A DNA stretch of 64,000 bases from Nitrosomonas communis (GTDB taxonomy: Bacteria > Pseudomonadota > Gammaproteobacteria > Burkholderiales > Nitrosomonadaceae): the NCBI RefSeq assembly GCF_001007935.1, contig NZ_CP011451.1, forward strand, positions 4,003,839 to 4,067,838, written 5' to 3'. The notes under the pieces were generated by a model, which saw only the letters and a program-made list of their open reading frames with translations, made no database searches and was not told where the DNA came from. The first letter of the stretch is position 1. The number at the start of each line of letters is the position of its first letter. The translations under genes were made by a program, and so were the position numbers. Of this stretch, positions 46,976 through 55,405 are shown piece by piece.

Positions 46976-48475
46976 TTGATGATTGACTCATTTACAGGGC
47001 TAAGCTTTCAAACACTGCTCAATGCAGTATCAGATGCTATATTGTTAATCGATGACTCGGATCGCATTGTGCTAACAAATGTGGCCGCGCAACAACTATT
47101 CGGTTATGTAGATCATGAACTTTGCGGTCTCGCGATCGAAGAACTCATATCTCCTCACTATCGGGATCTTTATCAGTACTACCGAGAAGTTTATCTCGGC
47201 AAGCCATGGGAACGCGACATAGGAAATGATAGAACACTGGTTGTCTTAACTCATGACAAACAGGAGCTGAAGGTAAATATTGGCCTGAATCCCCTGACAG
47301 CCCACGATCAACTTTATATTTTGATCACGCTGAATATCAGTGATCGACGTCGTCAGGCAGAAGTCGCACTGAAAGTTAGTGAAGAACGGTTGTGGCTAGC
47401 CAAACAAGCAGCAGCATTGGGTGTTCTTGATATCGATTTCGAAAACAACGTCATACACATTGATAAACGGATGCGCGAGCTCTGGGGTTGCGCAACTGGG
47501 GAAATCATGACTTATGATAAGTTTATCCGTGCGATTCATCCCAAAGATTATGCCACTCACCAAGCCGCTTTTGAGAAAGCCATGGATCCTGCTGGTGATG
47601 GCCACTACCTTGCAGAATTTCGTGTTATTAATGCTGCTGATGGATTTGAGCGTTGGATCACCATAACTGGGCAAGTGCACTTTGAAATAAGACGTGCAAA
47701 TCGCCTTGTCGGCATGGCTCGCGATATCACTAAACGCAAAACACTCGAGAAAGAACTTCAAATGCAGCGTGCTGAATCAGAAGTACTTTTTAAGCAGCAA
47801 GTAGCGATTCATACGGCTTCTGCCATTGCCCATGAGCTAAATCAACCGCTTACTGCAATCTCTGCATACAGTGAGGTCACATTGCGTGCAATGGAAAGTG
47901 AGGCTTTCAATATCGACGAAGTAAGACAGATGCTTGAAAACTGTGTCAAACAATCTCAGCATGCTGGTTGCAGACTGCACGAACTGGTTGCCTTTCTGCA
48001 AAAAGGAGAATTGGTTACTGAAAAACTCAGTCTGAATGAAGTGGTAACGGATGCTTTAAAAATTGCTCACAGCGAGGGCTATAACGATTTTCATCACGTA
48101 TTACATTTGGAATCTAATCTCCCTGCAGTGCTTGCCAATCGTCTTCATATACAAAAAACCCTGGTAAATCTATTGATAAATGCTGTGGAATCAATGCGCG
48201 CAGCGAATATCTCATCTCCTGCAATTACGATTGCCATCAGCATATTGAACGAAAAAAACTTAGCCATGGTCTCAGTACTTAATATTGGCCCTGGTATTGA
48301 TCAAGAAATAGTCCGGTATATTTTTGATCCTTTCTTCACAACAAAACCAACCGGGATCGGCATGGGATTGTCGATCAGTCGCGCCCTCATTGAGGCTAAT
48401 GGCGGTCAACTCTGGCTTGATCCTGATACCAAGGAGGGTGCCAAATTTAACTTCACACTACCTTTTGCATCATGA
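46976..48475 (+). CDS. FixL-like PAS sensor histidine kinase
   Basis: 499 residues. There are two PAS domains (about residues 10-125 and 135-255, the second with a PAC end GMARDITKRK), no transmembrane segment, then a HisKA domain with His286 in IAHELNQPLTAI and an HATPase with NLLINAVESMR, NIGPGID and GIGMGLSISRAL. The HELNQPL box is that of FixL/TodS/StyS-type kinases. A haem or redox ligand in the PAS domain is possible but not shown. The stop overlaps the response-regulator start by four bases. Confidence 0.88.
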   Translation: MMIDSFTGLSFQTLLNAVSDAILLIDDSDRIVLTNVAAQQLFGYVDHELCGLAIEELISPHYRDLYQYYREVYLGKPWERDIGNDRTLVVLTHDKQELKVNIGLNPLTAHDQLYILITLNISDRRRQAEVALKVSEERLWLAKQAAALGVLDIDFENNVIHIDKRMRELWGCATGEIMTYDKFIRAIHPKDYATHQAAFEKAMDPAGDGHYLAEFRVINAADGFERWITITGQVHFEIRRANRLVGMARDITKRKTLEKELQMQRAESEVLFKQQVAIHTASAIAHELNQPLTAISAYSEVTLRAMESEAFNIDEVRQMLENCVKQSQHAGCRLHELVAFLQKGELVTEKLSLNEVVTDALKIAHSEGYNDFHHVLHLESNLPAVLANRLHIQKTLVNLLINAVESMRAANISSPAITIAISILNEKNLAMVSVLNIGPGIDQEIVRYIFDPFFTTKPTGIGMGLSISRALIEANGGQLWLDPDTKEGAKFNFTLPFAS

Positions 48476-49095
48476 TCTCTCAACACTTCATTGTTTTTAT
48501 CGTGGATGATGAGCCAGCAGTAAGAGATTCTTTGGCTCTTCTACTCAAGCAGGAAGGAATCTTTGTGCAAACTTTTGAAAATGCTGAAACCTTTCTTAAT
48601 GCTTATCAACCTGGTCACAAAGGTTGTATTATTCTTGATGTACGCATGCCCGGAATAGGTGGCTTGCAGCTTCAGGAAAAACTCTTAAATTATAAAAACA
48701 TAATGCCCATTATATTTCTTACTGGGCATGGTGATATTCCTATGAGTGTCAGAGCAATCAAAGCGGGTGCAATCGATTTTCTCACCAAACCCATTACCCG
48801 CGTAAAACTTCTTGCCTCCGTTCAATCAGCTTTTCTGGAAAGTGAAAAGCTAATAGAAGCGAATAAACATAACCAGGATGCGCTATCACGCTTGGCAAGT
48901 CTCACGAAACGTGAGCATGAAGTTATGATGATTGCTATTCAGGGATACCACAACAAGGAGATTGCATCTCGTCTCGGTATCAGCTTTCGCACGGTAGAAA
49001 TTCACCGATCCAATATCATGCACAAGACAGGCGCAATCAATTTGCTTGATCTTGCACGTATTGCCTATGAAAGTGGATTAAACACCTCAACATAA
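48472..49095 (+). CDS. FixJ/LuxR-type response regulator
   Basis: 207 residues. The receiver domain has acidic pair DDE (residues 12-14), phosphoacceptor Asp56 in ILDVRMPG, Thr in LTGHGD and Lys in LTKPI. The C-terminal LuxR helix-turn-helix contains LTKREHEVMMIAIQGYHNKE and ISFRTVEIHR. It is coupled to the FixL-like kinase (ATGA overlap) and is the prime candidate to bind the TACGTA-type boxes around it. Confidence 0.9.
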   Translation: MISQHFIVFIVDDEPAVRDSLALLLKQEGIFVQTFENAETFLNAYQPGHKGCIILDVRMPGIGGLQLQEKLLNYKNIMPIIFLTGHGDIPMSVRAIKAGAIDFLTKPITRVKLLASVQSAFLESEKLIEANKHNQDALSRLASLTKREHEVMMIAIQGYHNKEIASRLGISFRTVEIHRSNIMHKTGAINLLDLARIAYESGLNTST

Positions 49096-49154
49096 TGCTG
49101 TGCTTTGCCAGCGTTAACTCAACGTCACCGCTACAGTAAGCAGCAAAAGATATA

Positions 49155-49170
49155 TACGTATTTATACGGA
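49155..49170 (+). promoter_or_regulatory. TACGTA-type regulatory box 3
   Basis: TACGTATTTATACGGA, 62 bases before the nitroreductase ATG. Read on the other strand it is TCCGTATAAATACGTA, which matches the box consensus except for the outer half-site edge. Confidence 0.6.
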
Positions 49171-49231
49171 TAGCCTCTCGCATCGATTCTTGATACGGTA
49201 ACCAAAATAAGATTTGCAATAGGAGTTGGCT

Positions 49232-49807
49232 ATGCAAGAAACACAGGTTGAAATGACTGTTTTTGAGGCCATTCTAGCTAGGCGTTGTGTTCGTAATTAC
49301 ACTGAGCGAGTAGTTGACTTGGGCGCTATACACATCTTGCTAGAAGCCGCCATACATGGTCCTACAGCATTACATGAGGAACCATGGACATTTGCCATTA
49401 TTCGCGATAAAGAGCTATTAAAAGATATTTCAGATTATGCCAAACCTCTGTTTGCTGGAGAACTTCAAATAGCAGGACGCGCCCCTGGTTCCTTTACTGA
49501 ACCTGATTTCAATATTTTCTACGATGCGAGTACGCTGATTCTGATTTGCTCGAAACAAACCGGGTCTTGTGTAGCTGCGGATTGCTGGCTGGCAGCCGAG
49601 AATCTGATGCTGGCAGCATGTGCCATGAAATTGGGGAGCTGTGTAATCGGTGCTGCATTGACAGCTTTAAATACACCAGATATCAAGGTTAAATTAAATA
49701 TCCCGGAAGAATTTTCTATTATTGTCCCGATTATTCTTGGTTACCCAAATGGGGAGACACCCCCTACTCGGAGAAAGAAACCTGTCATTATCACACTAAC
49801 CAGTTAG
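49232..49807 (+). CDS. Nitroreductase-family flavoprotein
   Basis: 191 residues from ATG 49232, with AGGAG nine bases upstream. Blocks VFEAILARRCVRNYTERVVD (FMN-phosphate binding region), EPWTFAIIRD and GSCVIGAALTALN are those of the nitroreductase/NADH-oxidase fold. It lies directly after the FixLJ-like pair with its own box. Related genes lie in hypoxia or stress regulons of other proteobacteria. The substrate is unknown. Confidence 0.85.
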   Translation: MQETQVEMTVFEAILARRCVRNYTERVVDLGAIHILLEAAIHGPTALHEEPWTFAIIRDKELLKDISDYAKPLFAGELQIAGRAPGSFTEPDFNIFYDASTLILICSKQTGSCVAADCWLAAENLMLAACAMKLGSCVIGAALTALNTPDIKVKLNIPEEFSIIVPIILGYPNGETPPTRRKKPVIITLTS

Positions 49808-49837
49808 CTGCTTGGTATCAAGTAAACTAAACAAGTT

Positions 49838-49941
49838 CTTCCATTTCCAAATCAAAAATGACTTTGTCAGCTTCCACCTTGCCGTATGATTGATACTGTC
49901 TGCGGCTCGCCTTCGCGTCATTTTTGATTTGGAAATGGAAT
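49838..49941 (+). repeat. MITE-like element, copy 5
   Basis: Ends CTTCCATTTCCAAATCAAAA and TTTTGATTTGGAAATGGAAT form a strong inverted pair. The core tcagcttccaccttgccgtatgat...ctgtctgcggctcgccttcgcg matches copies 2 and 4. It lies between the nitroreductase and the glycosyltransferase gene and has no ORF. Confidence 0.88.
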
Positions 49942-50044
49942 AAGACTCTATACATAATCTTGGAAAATAGCTTCCCGTCAGTTAAAAACAGAGATAAGCT
50001 GCTTATCAATCCTATCCACAAAACATAAACTAATCGAATTCTAA

Positions 50045-52009
50045 ATGGTGTCTTTAGCAAAATTTCTCAGGTGGCCTTATCTACAACATTTAATAATGCA
50101 TCCTAACAATGTACTCCCTGGCAACATAATCTGGCGGCTTTGTTTTATCGGGTTACTTGCTGCGGCAGTGGATGCAGGTTCTTTCCTATTGCTAATGCAT
50201 AGTGAGGCTGGTCTTTCATTAGCGCATATCACAAGCTTTCTCATAGCTGCTTCGATAAATTACTCATTCTTTTCGAAATGCTTGCCTCAATCAATTGACC
50301 CAAACTCCCTGCGATGGCAGCTATTCAGTCGCTACTCGATAGTCAGTATCCTGGTTTTGCTGATGCGCGGCGGCTTATTAACCTTGCTTCTTAACGTCTG
50401 GCATATACCACTCACACTGGCCATTTTTCTGATTATCGTTATAACCGCTGCGATGAGTTATATGGGGCTCGTATTTTATATATTTCCGCTTCTGCAGCAG
50501 CTGCCTTCTCCAGCTATAGGCTGGCGTGAGGCCACGATTGGGATTATCGTGTTTGCTATCCTGCTGCGCTTGATCTATTTAGTTCAAGCTCAGCTAATTC
50601 CAGACGAAGCATACTACTGGGTATATGCTCAGCATATGGACCTGAGCTTCTTTGATCACCCACCCATGGTTGCATGGCTGATCTGGCTTGGTACCTCAAT
50701 CTTTGGTGATAATGAGTTAGGGGTCCGCATCAGTGCATTCATTTGCAGTCTGATAACAATGGGTTATCTATATGCATTAGCATGCAACCTTTACGACAAA
50801 CAGACGGGGTTGCGCACGCTGTTGTTACTGGCCATCTTACCCTTTAGCTTTGCAACCGGCATGTTGATGACAGCAGATGCACCCTTGATCGCAGCCTGGG
50901 CTGCCACACTCTATTACATGGAACGTGCGCTAATAGCCGGTCGCAGTTCTGCCTGGCTGGGTATGGGAATCACATTCGGCCTCGGTCTTCTCTCAAAATA
51001 TACCATTGGCTTATTGGGTATGGCAGCTTTATTGTTTGTTATCCTGGATCCCATCGCGCGTCGCTGGATGCGACGTGCTCATCCCTATCTTGCTGCCCTA
51101 CTTGCCTTATTATTATTTACCCCGGTCCTTATCTGGAATGCCGAACATAACTGGGCTTCATTCCTGTTTCAAGGGCGACGACTAGAAGGAGCGGGTGATG
51201 ATCAATTCTCAGTACATCTTCTGTTTCTTAATATTTTAGTGCTACTCACACCAGCTGGATTCCTTGCTGCAGTATGGGCGCTCATAACAGGTGGTAATCA
51301 AGATAGCGATCAATCTGCACAAAGACGTCGCTTGTTTTTGCGGGTTTTCACTGGAACGCCATTTGCGGTATTTTTTGTTCTTAGTATGTTCGATTCAATG
51401 CGTTTTCACTGGACTGCTCCGCTATGGTTAGCGGTATTGCCAACGATAGCATGGATGATGGGACAGACCCATCATTTAGGCAATATCGCAAGCCGTCTGC
51501 AGGCAGCATGGAACCCGACTATCGCAATTTCCATGATTGCCTATGCATTGATACTACACTATGTCGTACTGGGATTTCCAGGTATCCCCTATCCGGAGTT
51601 CATGAAACGCTATTTCTGGCGTGAAACAACTATTGAAGTTGAAAAAGTCGTTCAGAATATACAGCAACAAACTGGACAAAAACCGCTTGTCGTAGGCATG
51701 AGCAAATGGCCGATTGCGAGCTCACTGTCTTTCTACAATCGAAAAGAACCTATGGATATTCGCTCACGTAATATGTTTGGTGATAGCGGCGCTATGTATC
51801 AATTCTGGTATCCATCGGAACCGCCAACCATGCGGCCGATCATACTGGTTGGTATAGAGAAAAACCATCTTGAGCAGGGCCGCTGGGGTAACGATATTAC
51901 TTATATGCTTGATCAACCTGGCCCCATACAGAGCCAGTTAATCATGCGTGAGAATAAACCGTTGCGGTGGGTATATTATAGAATTGCCCGAGGATATCGG
52001 GGTAATTGA
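50045..52009 (+). CDS. GtrA-like domain fused to an ArnT/PMT-type glycosyltransferase
   Basis: 654 residues. Residues ~25-150 resemble GtrA, a four-helix flippase-like domain for polyprenyl-linked sugars (FIGLLAAAVDAGSFLLLM, SFLIAASINYSFFS). Residues ~165-600 are a GT39/GT83-type integral transferase, with the conserved early motif LIPDEAYYWVYAQHMDLSFF followed by DHPPMVAW. It is thus a lipid-linked sugar transferase and transporter in one chain. It lies at the edge of the surface-glycan region but on the opposite strand. Confidence 0.85.
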   Translation: MVSLAKFLRWPYLQHLIMHPNNVLPGNIIWRLCFIGLLAAAVDAGSFLLLMHSEAGLSLAHITSFLIAASINYSFFSKCLPQSIDPNSLRWQLFSRYSIVSILVLLMRGGLLTLLLNVWHIPLTLAIFLIIVITAAMSYMGLVFYIFPLLQQLPSPAIGWREATIGIIVFAILLRLIYLVQAQLIPDEAYYWVYAQHMDLSFFDHPPMVAWLIWLGTSIFGDNELGVRISAFICSLITMGYLYALACNLYDKQTGLRTLLLLAILPFSFATGMLMTADAPLIAAWAATLYYMERALIAGRSSAWLGMGITFGLGLLSKYTIGLLGMAALLFVILDPIARRWMRRAHPYLAALLALLLFTPVLIWNAEHNWASFLFQGRRLEGAGDDQFSVHLLFLNILVLLTPAGFLAAVWALITGGNQDSDQSAQRRRLFLRVFTGTPFAVFFVLSMFDSMRFHWTAPLWLAVLPTIAWMMGQTHHLGNIASRLQAAWNPTIAISMIAYALILHYVVLGFPGIPYPEFMKRYFWRETTIEVEKVVQNIQQQTGQKPLVVGMSKWPIASSLSFYNRKEPMDIRSRNMFGDSGAMYQFWYPSEPPTMRPIILVGIEKNHLEQGRWGNDITYMLDQPGPIQSQLIMRENKPLRWVYYRIARGYRGN

Positions 52010-52024
52010 TGATAGCAGATTAAC

Positions 52025-53266
52025 CTAGCGGCAGCTCTCAAGTTCGATTGTTCCTGTTTCTTTTTGCCAGCTGATGGCAATAGCGGTAATGACAAGTAGT
52101 AAAGTAGGAATTTTGCTATAAAGAATAAAGGTGTCCGTTAGGCCTGATAAGAAAACAAAACTGACCAGGGTTACTCCCAAGATAGGAAGTTGGTAAGCTC
52201 GTAGCGTTTGAAACCAGCTTTTTAGAAGAAAGGCTAACGCGAAAATGCCAAGCACTCCGACATGCATGCCAATTTCAATCCAATCATTGTGATAGTTAGT
52301 TGTTTTATGATATTCAGGTAGATTCTTATAACGACCATCTTTATAAGTGGTTATCGTATCTTCGAAATAACTGCCTGCTTTTCCTGTACCATACCCAGTT
52401 AATGGTTTTTGCATAATACCGTGCAAACCTATATCCCAGATGGCAAGACGATATCCAAGGCTCGTGCCATATTTTCCTTGCTGGTATAACTCTACACCGT
52501 CAAGGATTTGAATCAGCCTTCCCTGAAAGCTGGCGCTATTGAATGCAAATATAAGGACCACAGTCATTAATGACAATGCAATGCCAGCCAATATTCTGAT
52601 GTTTGTTTTATAGAATAGAAGAATTAATAAACCCGTCGACACCAGGGTTGCCAGGAGAGGCCCACGTGCATCTTGATTGAATTGAAGAAACAACAAGAAG
52701 CCGCCAAAAAACCAGAGTGCTGACTTTAATTTTTTATCGCTATTTATGCTTGCCAGGTAGATCGCCAGCATGACTCCAATCCCGAGCATTAATGAAAAAT
52801 TTAAATAGCTAATATTGAGAGGAGGGATTCCTTGTACTCCAACAATTGCCCATTGATAAAACCCCATCAGTAAAACACCGAAATAACCAGTGAGCAATCC
52901 CCCGATTGCCCAAGGCAAGCGCTCTTTATTCAACAAAGATAAAAAAGGAATAAAGATCAAGAAGGCAAAATATCTTCTCCACTTTATATATCCAAACTCA
53001 GGATAATCACCCCAGAGTGTTCCGAGTGCAACCACACCAGATAAAATGAGTATTGCCATTACGAAAGGATCTTTGATCATTCCTCTCAACCGGTTAAAAC
53101 CACCATCCAAAATCCAGAGTACAGTCAAAACGATACCGGCAGGCAGGCTCAGCCACTTGCTCCACAAAGCAATACCCAAAAAAAGTAACATGGCTTTTGT
53201 CAATATGTTGTGCCATGCATAAGAAGTCTGTATCAGATTGGCTGAACTGACTAGTTTATTTTGCAT
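52025..53266 (-). CDS. O-antigen ligase/polymerase-like membrane protein (Wzy/WaaL)
   Basis: 413 residues with ten or more transmembrane segments and one large periplasmic loop before the last third, containing GYGTGKAGSYF and TTNYHNDWIEIGMHVGVLG. The latter matches the H-x-N/D-x region of O-antigen ligase family proteins. It joins glycan to lipid A or another carrier, or polymerises repeat units. It is the 3' gene of the minus-strand glycan run and converges with the GtrA fusion. Confidence 0.8.
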   Translation of the reverse strand: MQNKLVSSANLIQTSYAWHNILTKAMLLFLGIALWSKWLSLPAGIVLTVLWILDGGFNRLRGMIKDPFVMAILILSGVVALGTLWGDYPEFGYIKWRRYFAFLIFIPFLSLLNKERLPWAIGGLLTGYFGVLLMGFYQWAIVGVQGIPPLNISYLNFSLMLGIGVMLAIYLASINSDKKLKSALWFFGGFLLFLQFNQDARGPLLATLVSTGLLILLFYKTNIRILAGIALSLMTVVLIFAFNSASFQGRLIQILDGVELYQQGKYGTSLGYRLAIWDIGLHGIMQKPLTGYGTGKAGSYFEDTITTYKDGRYKNLPEYHKTTNYHNDWIEIGMHVGVLGIFALAFLLKSWFQTLRAYQLPILGVTLVSFVFLSGLTDTFILYSKIPTLLLVITAIAISWQKETGTIELESCR

Positions 53267-53322
53267 CAGTAATTTTTATACTTAATCTTGAGATGATCTG
53301 CGAAATACACCCAATGTCGCTG

Positions 53323-54501
53323 TTAAGAATGATTTTTTTGAGAAGTCATGTTCATCTCTAGATTGATTCCAAGGATCAGATCGCATGCTTCTCGCACAGC
53401 ACCATGTCCAGCCGGACGGATGCAAACATAATGAACTCGCTGCATAATTTCTGGGACAGCATCTGCTGGGCAGATAGCCGCGCCTACCCTGCTTATGCAG
53501 TCTAAATCACAAAGATCGTCTCCCATATAGGCGATATCTTGTAAAGACATCCGCCAGAGCTTAGCCTTACTCTGGAGCACTTCAAATTTATTTTTTATTC
53601 CTGGATAGTATTCATCAATATTCAGTTTCTTCATTCTCGCGGCAACAGCAGGGCTAGCTTCGGAGCTCATGACACAGACCTTGATGCCGTTTTCACGCAG
53701 CAATTGCAAACCATGTGCATCGCGGGTATTAAACTTCTTGAATACCTCACCATCCGATCCATAATACATACCGCCATCAGTTAGTGTGCCGTCCACATCA
53801 AGGATGAATGCTTTAATCTGTGAAGCACCGAGGGTGGATTTTAATTTTTGCCTTAGCAGAAGTTGCTCCACCACCACCCAGTCGACTTCATCATCAATCT
53901 CAATCGCAGTTTCAGCAGTCATCTCATGAATACCGATGCGCCCGCCCAAACGGCTGGCCGTTTCTTTCAGCAGTTTTGCTCGTGTAAAGTAAAAAGCCCC
54001 ATTTTCCATGAGACATCCTTCAAAATCTTGCCGTCTTGGGCGATTAGCCGGATCATAGTTAATAGGTATTGCTGATTGGGTCCAGAAAAAACGTTTCGAT
54101 GACACGGCAGTTAGCAGAGAATCCAGATTGTCAGTAATAAATTTATGCTTAGCCATACGGAAATCATCTGCACGGGTAAGCGGTGAAGTAGCCTGGATCA
54201 GACTAACCACATCAAATGATATTTTCTGGTGAAACTCGAGCATAGCGCTTTCGGTACTCGCTGTGTCTGTGCACGTTTCAGCCGAACGATCCAGCACTTT
54301 AACAGCAGAAGGAAATTCTTCCAGTACTCTCTTTCGGATTCTTGGTGAATCGGTAGCAACGTAAATCTCATCAAAACACTGTGAAGTAAGCGCTTGTTCC
54401 AGACTCCAGGCGAATAGAGGCCGACCTGCGATGGAGCGAATATTCTTATCAGGAATCGATTTCGAATTCGCACGCAGAGGCATAAAAGCAACCCAGTGCA
54501 T
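53323..54501 (-). CDS. neuA: CMP-nonulosonate (sialic acid) synthetase fused to a HAD phosphatase
   Basis: 392 residues. The N-terminal part (about 1-215) is a nucleotidyltransferase with MPLRANSKSIPDKNIRSIAG and LIQATSPLT, as in N-acylneuraminate cytidylyltransferases. From residue ~228 it is a KdsC-like HAD domain with DVDGTLTDG (Asp235/Asp237), SSEAS and GDDLCDLDC. The same arrangement is found in animal CMP-sialic acid synthetases and some bacteria. It overlaps the stop of the neuB-like gene by one base, so the pair makes and activates a nonulosonic acid. Confidence 0.88.
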   Translation of the reverse strand: MHWVAFMPLRANSKSIPDKNIRSIAGRPLFAWSLEQALTSQCFDEIYVATDSPRIRKRVLEEFPSAVKVLDRSAETCTDTASTESAMLEFHQKISFDVVSLIQATSPLTRADDFRMAKHKFITDNLDSLLTAVSSKRFFWTQSAIPINYDPANRPRRQDFEGCLMENGAFYFTRAKLLKETASRLGGRIGIHEMTAETAIEIDDEVDWVVVEQLLLRQKLKSTLGASQIKAFILDVDGTLTDGGMYYGSDGEVFKKFNTRDAHGLQLLRENGIKVCVMSSEASPAVAARMKKLNIDEYYPGIKNKFEVLQSKAKLWRMSLQDIAYMGDDLCDLDCISRVGAAICPADAVPEIMQRVHYVCIRPAGHGAVREACDLILGINLEMNMTSQKNHS

Positions 54502-55379
54502 CAGTTGAAATGAACTCCTTGCAAACGTTTGAGCTTATTACGCTGCGGTAACTCAATTTCCAGTATAGGGGTATCTTTAAATGTCAAAGCGTTAGATACA
54601 GCACGCACATCGCGTACCAGCTTGCGTAACCCATCTGGCTCCAATGAGGCGGCATGATCAGTCCCCTTCCAAGTCCGATCCAGAGTAAAATGCCGTTCAA
54701 TCCAGGATGCGCCCAATGCCACGGCTGCAGAATCAATGGCTATTCCGAGATGATGCCCAGAAAACCCAATTTCCTTAACGCGAGAACCAAACCGTTCCTC
54801 TATAGTTCGTAACTCCAGCAAGCAAACCTGCTCAAAAGGAACGGGATAACCTGAGGTACAAGCATATAACACAACCCGATGAGCGGCATCATGTGCTTCC
54901 ATCAAATTCACAATCTGTTCTAGCTCAGGAGGGGTTGTCATTCCTGCGGAAATATGAATATCACCGCTATAGTTACGAGCAAGGAATTCCAGCATAGTTA
55001 AATTGAGATTGCACGCTGAAGGTATCTTAATGAATTCTGGATTGAGATCTGCAATTTCCTCTGCAGAAGTAAGATCCCAGACTGAAGTTGAATAACCGAT
55101 ATCATGCTCTTTGCAACACTCTTTTAACTGTTGATGTTGCTCAACATTAAATTCCAGAAATTCACGGTGTGCTCCATAAGTTTCCCCATAGCTATTCTGT
55201 GGATTGGGGTGAGGTGCATGGTACTCCTCGGGCGTAAGCAGCTCCTTATTCGATCGTTTCTGGAACTTGACGAAATTGCATTGAGCAAAGCTCGCGGCGA
55301 CTTTTATCATCTCACGTGCAATCTCAATGTCACCTTTATGATTACAGCCTATTTCAGCAACAACTCTGGGTGTTTTCAT
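54501..55379 (-). CDS. neuB: N-acetylneuraminate (nonulosonate) synthase
   Basis: About 292 residues from ATG 55379 (a TTG nine bases upstream is less likely). It condenses phosphoenolpyruvate with an N-acyl hexosamine. The opening MKTPRVVAEIGCNHKGDIEI and KFQKR, KIPSACNLNLTMLEFLA, ISAGMTTP and GFSGHHLG are the NeuB core. The antifreeze-like SAF domain that usually follows is absent; the protein stops at ~290 rather than ~350 residues. Its product would be activated by the adjacent NeuA fusion. No NeuC epimerase is nearby. Confidence 0.88.
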   Translation of the reverse strand: MKTPRVVAEIGCNHKGDIEIAREMIKVAASFAQCNFVKFQKRSNKELLTPEEYHAPHPNPQNSYGETYGAHREFLEFNVEQHQQLKECCKEHDIGYSTSVWDLTSAEEIADLNPEFIKIPSACNLNLTMLEFLARNYSGDIHISAGMTTPPELEQIVNLMEAHDAAHRVVLYACTSGYPVPFEQVCLLELRTIEERFGSRVKEIGFSGHHLGIAIDSAAVALGASWIERHFTLDRTWKGTDHAASLEPDGLRKLVRDVRAVSNALTFKDTPILEIELPQRNKLKRLQGVHFN

Positions 55380-55405
55380 AGATATCAATCAGTAAAGTAA
55401 GAAAC

